Assembly: GCF_020740795.1 (NCBI RefSeq)
Contig: NC_067287.1
Span: 16,569,501 to 16,633,500, forward strand
Direction: 5' to 3'
Source: Apus apus
Taxonomy: Eukaryota; Chordata; Aves; Apodiformes; Apodidae
DNA: 64,000 bases
Positions 56,580 through 64,000 of this stretch are shown piece after piece. Position numbers and translations under genes: made by a program. The first letter of the stretch is position 1. Every line of letters begins with the position of its first letter. The notes below the pieces were generated by a model. That model made no database searches and was not told the origin of the DNA. It was given only the letters and a program-made list of their open reading frames with translations.

Positions 56580-56840
56580 GAGTCTCCCCAGAACCGGGGC
56601 GGGGGTACAGAGTTTCAGTGATGGGCTGGGCACGCGAAGCCGCTGGAACAAGCCTGCGCCCAGCTCCGGACAATCCGGGGATGGGGAGGGACCCAGAGCA
56701 GCCCAGGGCCCGCCCCGACTGCCGCGAGAGGGCAGCACAGCCCCGGCCCGGGGCACCCGGGGCACCCGGAGCCCTTCCCGGGCCCGCCCCGCCGGTGCAG
56801 GGGCGCGCACAGCCTCCCCTCACCCCCTCAGGGGCTCCAG
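56580..56840. promoter_or_regulatory. Third orphan CpG-rich patch
   Basis: CpG- and GC-box-rich DNA (ggggcgggggt, cgggcccgccccgccgg, ggggcgcgcac) with a strong forward CTCF-like motif. No gene start is recognised next to it. Confidence 0.4.
56722..56736 (+). promoter_or_regulatory. CTCF-like motif, forward
   Basis: CCGCGAGAGGGCAGC matches CCASYAGRKGGCRSY with one core mismatch. It shares CCGCGAGRGGGCA with the 9.3-kb site. Confidence 0.6.
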
Positions 56841-56914
56841 CTCAGAAAGCACCCGCCACCTTCCCGTGCCAGGATGAGTGGGCTCTCCTAATAGCGCCCT
56901 AATTGACTGCATGG

Positions 56915-57405
56915 GAGGGGAATATTTAGCCTCTCTTCCTAATATCCAGGCTAAAACTACTCTCAGTTTAAAACTCTTACCTCTCATCCTGTCACTATGT
57001 GCCCTTGTAAAAAGCCCATTTCCAGCTTTCCTGTAGCCCCTTCAGGTACTGAAAGGCAGCTATAAAGTATCACTGGAAACTTATCTTCTTCAGGCTGAAC
57101 AACCCCAACTCTCTCAGCCTTTCTTCATAGAAAAGGTGCTCCAGCCCTCTGATCATCTTCATGGCCCTCCTCTGGACTTGCTCCAACAGGTCAACGTCTT
57201 TCTTGTGTTGAGGGCCCCAGAACTGGACACAGTACTCCAGGTAAGGTCCATGAGAGCGGAGTAGAGGGGGAGAATCACCCTCTGGTCATGCTTCTTTTGA
57301 TGCTTCCCCAGGATACGGTTGGCATTCCAGGCTGCATGTGCACACTGCCTCCTCATGTTGAGATTTTCACCAACCAACACCCAAGGGCTCTAATGGCTGC
57401 ATTCC
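56915..57405 (-). mobile_element. CR1 LINE fragment, minus strand
   Basis: On the - strand the RT C-terminal region reads [20 protein letters not shown] and [11 protein letters not shown], then in shifted frames an [14 protein letters not shown] end. A 3' UTR (atgagaggtaagagttttaa, ctggatattaggaagag) follows. It has frameshifts and is truncated at both ends; inactive. Confidence 0.93.
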
Positions 57406-60400
57406 TGGGTTGTGTGAGCATAGCCCTATCTGCAATCCCCATCCTTGTTCCCGTGTCAGAGATGGGTACTTGACTCCCCACCATAAGCTGGGGCTGCCCG
57501 GTGCCAGGACCCCTCTCTCTGGCCAGACATCAGGAAGCAGAGGTGTGTTTCCATGTGGATTCAAGGCCTGGGTCTGCCTCATGTGGTTTCCACTGAGAGG
57601 AGCTGTGTTTCTCCTGCTCTCCAAGCCATTCACAGCACAGCCATTTGGCAAACGGCAGGACAAAAATAGCTTCTCTCCAGGGGCTGCAACAGGGCTGCTC
57701 AACTCAGCTGTGCTCTGCCTCACACACCCAGGGCTAACCTTGGAGCAGGGACTGCACAAGCTCCTCCAACCATCAGTGCTAGACACCGATCCTCACCCTG
57801 AGCCACACAAAGTGGCAGGGGGTGAGGTATCACAGGGTAAGCCCTGATCAGCTTTGGTGTCTACAGAGCCAGAGCTGTAGCCCTTCACCTTTAAGAACTG
57901 GGAAGGGGAAAGAGGGCATGCAACCAGGGATGGAGATGTGAGAGATCCCTGGGCTGGGGCACTCAGAAGCACAAGCAGGTTTCTCCTCCCTAGGCACTGC
58001 AGACAACCTGCCAGCCAGGTCCTCTGGGGCTTCACAGCCCCAGGGCTCCCAGCTCAGGCAACAAGCTCTGCCAGAGGTTGTCTACCTGCTGTAGTGGCTT
58101 GGGAGGGGGAGCACTAGTGCTGTCTCACCTGCTCACTGTGAGATGCACTGAGACTGAGGGCTCTGTCTCCAGGGGTAAAGCAGCACAACACAGGAGCTGG
58201 CTGGCCAGCTGCTGCCAGGGAGACGGTCCTTTTCCCTGCCTGTCTTTGCCAGTGCAGACAGACTATGGCACAGCAAGTGAGCTATTAAAGAACAGTTCCA
58301 GCCAGCCAGCAAACGTGCTCATTCATCATTCTGGAGCAGGGAGGGGGATGTGCCAGCTGCTTTTAGCCAGGATCCCTCACAAAGCCCATGCGCCTAACTC
58401 AGCAGCCTGGAGGGGAGCTGAGATCGGACTAGGGGGGCCAGGAACCTTAAAAATGTGCTTTCATGTCCTGGGGGTGCTGGGGGAGCTGCCTTGCCCCAAG
58501 CTGGGAGCTTATGCATTTCTGAGCCACAGCCCAGCCCCAGCATGGAAGCATCATCCAGAGACAGCTTGGAGAGGATGTGAGGGTTGGCAGGGGCTTCAAA
58601 ACAGCCAGCCCTGCCCTCACATCCTCACCTGCACTGAACAGGAAGAGCTGCACAACTCTGTGCTGTGGGAGTCTCAGCTCAGGTGGAGCAGAGTGGGACA
58701 CTGGCTGACAGGCACCTGCAGGGAACTGTGTGATTCCAGCAGATCACCATTAGACCTTTTAAAGCCTTTGCACAGTACTGCCTCATTTTACTCCTGCTTC
58801 TTTCCCCTGGCGCTGCTGTCTCCCTGCCTGTGTCCATCCGTGGAGCCCAGCCAGCTGTGCTGGGTACTGGAGCACTACAGCTGCCCATCTGGAACACTCC
58901 TAATTCAGGACAGGGATACCCTTTTACACAGCCCAGGTTAGAGACCTGGACAAGAAACCATTCCTTTGTTGGTGCTAGCATGTAGCTGAGGTATGTGTAG
59001 TCTTGGCTAGACTGACCCTTAGTAGCAGGGGACCTCTCCATACCAACAGTGTTGCAGAAAGGCCACTCCTCCAGGAGCTGAAGATTTGGTCAAGGGCAAG
59101 AGCCTGAGAGCAGCTTTGAGACTGACTGTGCCTGGAGCCCTACTCTGTTCTTCCCTCTCATCCTAGGGCATGTCATTCCAGCTGCCTGGGATGGGAACCC
59201 CAGTTCCCTGGGGAAGGGAAATGCTGCCTTCCCTTTCTGCTTCAAGCCTTTTCCTGCCAACTGACTATTTACAACCAAGACCTAAAGGCAGAGCTAAGCA
59301 GAGATAGCCCCAGAGACGTAGCTTTCGCTGGATCATTGCTGCCAGCCTCAGGGCTGGAGCCTGAAGAGCAAAACTGAAGAAGGGGTAAAGATTCTCCTCT
59401 TTCACATGGAAGAGCAGCTGCCTCCCATGTAAGCTGCAAAGCTGCTTCTTTACCTGCATAAGAAACATCCTGCTATTCTCGTAGGGCTTGGCTAATTCCC
59501 TAGTGCCTGCAGGAAGCTCTTGCCACCAGCAGCAGCATGGGCATGGGGAAGGACTATGGCTCACTGACCTCCTCTATCCCAGAGCTGCTGCTGGAGTGGG
59601 ACACAGGCAGCTGCAGGCAAGAAGAGAATAACTGGCCCTGGAACTCTGCTGCTTATAGCCAAGCTGCATCACTGAACAGCCCTGCTCTGGATTTCTAAAT
59701 GGGCTTCAGCCAAATCTCCCCTCCTGGGAACAGAAGGAGGTGCATGCACACTGAGATGCTTGATGCTGGTAACTGCAAGCCCAGCTGGGGAGACAGGGCA
59801 TCTCCCTGGCCCTGTCCTCTATATAAAAGGCTGCAAAGCCCAGCTCATCACTGCCAAGTACAAATAGCCCTTCTTAATGAGTCCAGGGAAGCCAATTTGA
59901 GAGAGTTCATACAGGGTGAGGGGGTGGCTTCATGTGGTTCTGATGAAGCAGTCTGAGAGCAATTTTTCTCCAGTAAGCATATGCAGAAGGCTCTCTGCTT
60001 CCTCACCTGCAAAACTCAACTGTGGGGTTTGTGAAGAGACCATGTTTGTGCACCAGAAAATCAGTCCATCCTCAAACACATAAAGAGAGCAAAGACCATA
60101 TGCTCTTTCCCATCTCCTCCCTAGGGCTCCTCCATCTTCTCAGCTGAGTTGAAGCTAGCTCTGTATATCCAAAGGTGCTGACTTCATCTTCAGCAAAAAC
60201 CTTGTCCTGATTTTCTTCCTCTGTATTTGCTCCTGTTTACCAAATCCTCCTGTTTACCCCAGCCCAGCCTTAAGCTGGCCTTGGGTAGGTGATACTAGCC
60301 CAGATCCACTTTGCTTCTGACCCTTCCCAAAGCAAACCTCTGTGTCTGGTGGTCCATGTGCACATGTGCATGTTCTTTGCAGATCCCACTGCAGCCTCCT

Positions 60401-61560
60401 GCAAGGAAACAGCAGCAGGTGGCTGGCCACAGTAGAGGATTTGTATGAATGGGACCTTGCCACTCCTCCCTGCCATGGCAAAGAAGACGCAGCTTCTGTC
60501 ATGCCCCTAGATGTGTGTATCAGCCCCAGGCTTGGCTGGAAGTCTGAAACCCTGTCTGAGCCTGCGCTTTCATTGCAGACACCTCCAGCACCAGCAGTGC
60601 AGGAGGAAACAGGGGGGCTTGCTTAGCTCCTCCCGGTTGATAATTCATCACCGCCTGTTAGCCCAGATCCATCCAGCAGCAGTTACATCCTGGCACTGAC
60701 ACGTGTTCATTTCACACATAAAACACTGTATTAAAATGCATCACTGAGACATTCTCCCTGAAACCTTTCCTGGCTGCCTCTTTTGGTGCTTTACATGCAG
60801 AAACAGTCACAGCAATCGGGGTGTTTTTTTCCTAATGGATGCCTGGCACCCACCATAGCAATGAGAGCTGCGGGATCGGCTCTTCAGCTCCTGAGAAACA
60901 CAGGAGGGTCTTCCTGCAAGGGGGGTGGGGGGGGCAGCAAGCACAGGGTGCAGGTTTCATCCACAGTGTGCTCAGATCCGGAGAGGGAGAAGCAGCCTGT
61001 GTGCAGATGGCTGGTTTATGACATACTGTTTTGCAAGGACGCAGAAGCGCAGCATCTCTTCTCTCCTCTGCTGAGGTCCTTGGGGAGCTGGAGGAGGCCC
61101 TTTCCCCTTTCTCCAAGGTCCTTGGCTTTGGCCTGTGGCTGGTAACTGTCATGGTGGGGGTAAATCTTCCCTCCAGGGCTGAAAGGGAAGAGGCAGGCAG
61201 GTGGGGGACCCAGCGCTTGTACAGCAGGTGCTGGGGGTCCTCTTCCAGGGTGGGTCCCTCCTGGCTCCCTGTAGAGCTGTGCACAGGGTTGTGCTGGTTC
61301 TCAGGAGAGCAGGGCTCTCCCACCACGCCTAAACCCTTCATGGTGGTTTGTCGAATAACAGTAGCCACTGCTCAGACCCAAGCCTTCTCCCGCTGCATCC
61401 CCCTCCCCAGCACACTCTTCTTGACCTTCATCCCTCCTCATCCTCCCCTCTGGCATTTCCCAGGGCTCTTCCTCTCCACTGTGTCCCCCTTGCACCATTT
61501 GGGGGGAACTCTGCTGGTCAGGAAGGTTCATCCCTTGCCTCGTAGGTAAGAACATAGAGC
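57406..61560. other. Intergenic DNA upstream of CDK5R2
   Basis: No gene recognised. Candidate regulatory islands lie at 58255-58335 and 60630-60755. The 287-codon open frame at 58078-58941 has no family resemblance. Confidence 0.55.
60630..60755. promoter_or_regulatory. Candidate conserved noncoding element upstream of CDK5R2
   Basis: Contains cggttgataattcatcaccg, acacgtgttcatttcacac (E-box CACGTG) and tgtattaaaatgcatcac. AT-rich and unique, 1.3 kb before CDK5R2. Function inferred. Confidence 0.33.
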
Positions 61561-61639
61561 AGGACCCGAGCAGCCAAGTTCAGAAGACCCTCCCCCGCAG
61601 ACCCTTCCCGAGCCCCCTGGGCTCCTCCCCACCGGGCCC

Positions 61640-62045
61640 TGCCACCTCCCCACGTCACAGAGGGATGAGGGTCTGGGACAGCGTCGCCGGTCCCGGTTTT
61701 ACCCCCGCGGCGGGAGCACCGCGCGGCCCCCCGGTCGGTGAAGGTCACGCCGGGACGGCGGCCACCCGACAGAGCCGCACCGCCCCGGGCTCCCCACCCC
61801 CGCCGCCGACCGGCGAGGGGGCGGGCCGCACCGGGAGCCCGTGCGGCGGCGATTGGCTGGCGGCGGGGAGGCGGGGAGCGGCGGGGCCGCTGGCTGCAGC
61901 GGCGGGCGCGGAGCCCAGAGCGGGCGCGGCGGAGCATCTTCGGGCACCGCGGCCCCGGTGCGGGCCTCCTCTCCCGCAGCCCCCGGCCTCCTATGGGCGG
62001 TGTCGGCGTCCCGGCCCCCACACGCCCGTCCCGCTCGGCGTTAGC
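61640..62045 (+). promoter_or_regulatory. CDK5R2: CDK5R2 CpG-island promoter and 5' UTR
   Basis: Dense CpG sequence with a CGTCA half-CRE (61653-61657), GC boxes (gggggcggg near 61818) and an inverted CCAAT box GATTGGC (61851-61857, NF-Y type). No TATA box. The transcription start probably lies shortly after the CCAAT box. Confidence 0.65.
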
Positions 62046-63011
62046 ATGGGCACGGTGCTCTCCCTCTCGCCCGCCCCCTCCTCGGGCAAGGGCGGCGGCG
62101 GCGGGGGTCTGCTGGCCGACAAGGCTCCGGGAAGGGTGCCGGGCAAGGGCGAGAGCCGGCTGAAGCGCCCCGGCGTGCTCATCTCGGCGCTCACCTGGAA
62201 GCGGCTGGTGGCCGCCTCGGCCAAGAAGAAGAAGAACACCAAGAAGGTGACGCCGAATCCCGGTGGCGGGGCCCCGGGGGGGGGCCCGGAGCAGCCCGAC
62301 CCGCTGGTCGTCCAGCGCAACCGCGAGAACTTGCGCAAGTCGGTGGTGGCGCCGACCGACGGCGCCAAGCAGGGCCCGCTGGCCGTGCCGGTGCCCACCG
62401 TGCCCTCGGCGCCGCAGGAGCTGCACCCGGGCTCCGGTGGGGGCAAACCACCGCCGCCGCCGCCGCCGCCGGCCGGCAGCCGCGCCCCGGGCTCCCCTCG
62501 CCGTGTGGTGGTGCAGGCGTCCACCGGCGAGCTGCTGCGCTGCCTGGGGGACTTCGTGTGCCGCCGCTGCTACCGGCTGAAGGAGCTGAGCCCCGGCGAG
62601 CTCATCTCCTGGTTCCGCAGCGTGGACCGCTCGCTGCTGCTGCAGGGCTGGCAGGACCAGGGCTTCATCACCCCGGCCAACCTGGTGTTCGTCTATCTGC
62701 TGTGCCGGGAAGCGCTGCGGGGTGAAGACATCGGGACGCAGGCCGAGCTGCAGGCCTCCTTCCTCACCTGTCTCTATCTCGCCTACTCCTACATGGGCAA
62801 CGAGATCTCCTACCCGCTCAAGCCCTTCCTGGTGGAAGGCGACAAGGGGCGCTTCTGGGAGCGCTGCCTGGGCATCATCCAGCGCCTCAGCGCCAAGATG
62901 CTGCGAATCAACGCGGACCCGCACTACTTCACGCAACTCTTCCAGGACCTCAAGAGCGAGGGCGAGGGCGGAGACGGGTCCAAGCACTGGACGATCAGCC
63001 TGGACCGTTAG
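62046..63011 (+). CDS. CDK5R2: CDK5R2 (p39), neuronal CDK5 activator, single exon
   Basis: Regulatory partner of CDK5 in neurons, acting at the membrane in migration, synapse and cytoskeletal control. 321 residues (human about 367). MGTVLSLSP gives an N-myristoylation Gly2; then a Gly run (16-21), [20 protein letters not shown] (36-54), a basic cluster KKKKNTKK (60-67) and a Pro run (135-142). The cyclin-like CDK5-binding domain covers about residues 153-305 ([53 protein letters not shown]); the C-terminus is KHWTISLDR. The Ala/Ser/Gly-rich stretch of the human tail is missing. The start is chosen for the myristoylation motif. The frame is open upstream to an ATG at 61665, but that would bury Gly2. 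Calpain cleavage to p29 is known for the family. Confidence 0.96.
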   Translation: MGTVLSLSPAPSSGKGGGGGGLLADKAPGRVPGKGESRLKRPGVLISALTWKRLVAASAKKKKNTKKVTPNPGGGAPGGGPEQPDPLVVQRNRENLRKSVVAPTDGAKQGPLAVPVPTVPSAPQELHPGSGGGKPPPPPPPPAGSRAPGSPRRVVVQASTGELLRCLGDFVCRRCYRLKELSPGELISWFRSVDRSLLLQGWQDQGFITPANLVFVYLLCREALRGEDIGTQAELQASFLTCLYLAYSYMGNEISYPLKPFLVEGDKGRFWERCLGIIQRLSAKMLRINADPHYFTQLFQDLKSEGEGGDGSKHWTISLDR

Positions 63012-63194
63012 GGAGGTACCGGACCCCCAGCACCGGGGTGGAAGGGGCCGCGCAAAGAGGGGCGGGGGAGGCGGAGGACTGCGGGAACCCCCCTCCCCCC
63101 CCAACTCCCCGCATCCTCCTCGCCTTCCTCCCTCCCCAGCCGCCAGCTCCACGGAGACGTTGCCTAGACCCTCCTTGCTCCGGATCCGGCCTCT

Positions 63195-63211
63195 CCCCCC
63201 CCCCCCCCCCC
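63195..63211. repeat. C17 homopolymer
   Basis: Seventeen consecutive C in the CDK5R2 3' UTR. Length may be inexact in the assembly. Confidence 0.85.
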
Positions 63212-63351
63212 TCTATTCCGACCCCCTGGGGGCTGCGCTCCGGGACACCGAGACGGCAGAGAAGACCGGAGGAAAGGGGGGGGGGACACACTGTTCCTCC
63301 CCCTTGCGCGATGGGGAAGCGAGGGCGGCTGCCTGGATGCGTTTTCTCTAG

Positions 63352-63357
63352 AATAAA
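63352..63357 (+). terminator. CDK5R2: CDK5R2 proximal poly(A) signal
   Basis: AATAAA 341 bases after the stop, followed by a G-rich tract typical of pausing/cleavage regions. Confidence 0.6.
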
Positions 63358-63495
63358 AAGGGGGGGGGGTAAGAAAATGGATATTTGGGGGTCCGGGGTA
63401 GGAGGGGCCCGAGGTGTGGGGGGGTGTCTCAAGGGTGCATGTGGAGGGGCCCCCCCTCTGCGGGCAGGGCCGGGTCGCGCGCCGCTGCCCTCCCC

Positions 63496-63516
63496 GGAGC
63501 TGTCCGTGGTGCTGGA
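63496..63516 (-). promoter_or_regulatory. CDK5R2: RE1/NRSE-like silencer site (REST binding)
   Basis: The + strand core GCTGTCCGTGGTGCTG is the exact reverse-strand RE1 core. Across the 21-bp canonical element only two positions differ. It lies about 0.5 kb after the CDK5R2 stop, within the long 3' UTR. REST silences neuronal genes outside neurons; CDK5R2 is neuronal. Confidence 0.8.
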
Positions 63517-63861
63517 GCCGCCGCGCCTGAGCAGACAAAGGCGGCGGGGGGGGGGGGGAAAGGACCGACCGCGGGCTCTCGTGTCGTGGGCGCTGCCTCC
63601 CCCCGCCCCTCCTTCGGGCATGAGCCCCTTTGTTCGGGCCGCTGTGGGGGGCGCCCACCCCTCTCGTCCCTGCTGGTATCCCACCTCCCTCCCAGGTGTG
63701 CCCCCCCAAACAGGGTCACAGTGGGGTGAGTGAGTGACCCCCACCTCGGCTTGCTGAGGGGAAAGGGATCTGTGCCAGAGGAGGCCTGGGGGGTTCGGGG
63801 GGAGGGGGTATGCTATGGGGGGAGGAGGCTATCCCTCTCCCCTTGCTTTGCTTCACTGGAG

Positions 63862-63867
63862 AATAAA
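63862..63867 (+). terminator. CDK5R2: CDK5R2 distal poly(A) signal
   Basis: AATAAA, followed about 20-30 bases later by GT-rich DNA (ggcttggtggtgg), the usual downstream element. Probably the stronger of the two signals. Confidence 0.65.
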
Positions 63868-63885
63868 GAGGCGGCCTGGACAGGC

Positions 63886-64000
63886 TTGGTGGTGGCTCCC
63901 TGGACTTGTTGGGCTGTGGGGTGCAAGGGGGAATTTTCCTCCCTGATGAGAGTTGGGGGTCAGAATTTCACCCCTGTTTTTTGTGCCCAAGGCCAGTCCT
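63886..64000. other. Downstream of CDK5R2, nothing recognised
   Basis: 115 bases of unique sequence to the window end. No gene start or repeat is seen. Confidence 0.5.

Larger units (their letters stand above)
63012..63885 (+). other. CDK5R2: CDK5R2 3' UTR with two alternative ends
   Basis: GC-rich and CpG-dense, with a C17 run (63195-63211) and G-runs. Canonical hexamers at 63352 and 63862 suggest short and long isoforms. An RE1-like site lies between the two signals. Confidence 0.65.

Noticed and set aside
61518-63152. 544-codon open frame antisense to CDK5R2
   Set aside because: It is the complement of the CpG-rich CDK5R2 coding exon and UTRs, with Arg/Ala/Gly/Pro composition. The + strand encodes a clear p39 protein.
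63629-63643. TTTGTTCGGGCCGCT resembling the miR-375 5' part
   Set aside because: It agrees only over the first eight bases (TTTGTTCG), and no precursor hairpin is evident. From memory, mir-375 lies further downstream in this syntenic block, beyond CDK5R2.

Overview
This is vertebrate nuclear DNA, most probably from a bird. Three complete or partial protein genes lie on the + strand in the order WNT6 – WNT10A – CDK5R2, the order I know for human 2q35. The avian call rests on CR1 LINE fragments (one ends in the ATTCTATG-type 3' repeat), short introns and a compact gene layout. I cannot name the species.

Layout. (1) 1–6.5 kb: WNT6 exons 2–4; exon 1 lies upstream of the window. (2) 6.5–16.4 kb: WNT6–WNT10A intergenic DNA with GT-rich simple repeats, a CR1 tail, an AT-rich fold-back island, a CTCF-like motif in a small CpG-rich patch, and two degenerate minisatellites of opposite strand sense. 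The second minisatellite runs up to the WNT10A CpG island. (3) 16.4–34.3 kb: WNT10A, four coding exons giving 388 residues. Intron 3 carries a tRNA-Val-like Pol III unit with a GAC anticodon and a T6 terminator. (4) 34.3–61.6 kb: 27 kb without a recognisable protein gene, holding CR1 fragments, simple repeats, orphan CpG-rich patches (three of them with CTCF-like motifs) and several candidate regulatory islands. (5) 61.6–63.9 kb: single-exon CDK5R2 (p39) with a CpG-island promoter, two poly(A) signals and a near-consensus REST/NRSF (RE1) site in the 3' UTR.

How the genes work together. WNT6 and WNT10A encode secreted, lipid-modified Wnt ligands that signal through Frizzled/LRP receptors; they are neighbouring paralogues and may share enhancers. 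CDK5R2 is a neuronal activator of CDK5 with a different expression programme, so insulation between it and the Wnt pair would make sense. The CTCF-like motifs (+ at 9.3 kb, - at 48.7 kb, + at 56.7 kb) have the orientation expected for a WNT10A loop with a boundary before CDK5R2; this is inference.

I found no convincing new protein system. The non-routine items most worth checking are the intronic tRNA-Val(GAC)-like gene, the RE1 in CDK5R2, the oriented CTCF-like motifs, and the two strong-context upstream ORFs before WNT10A.
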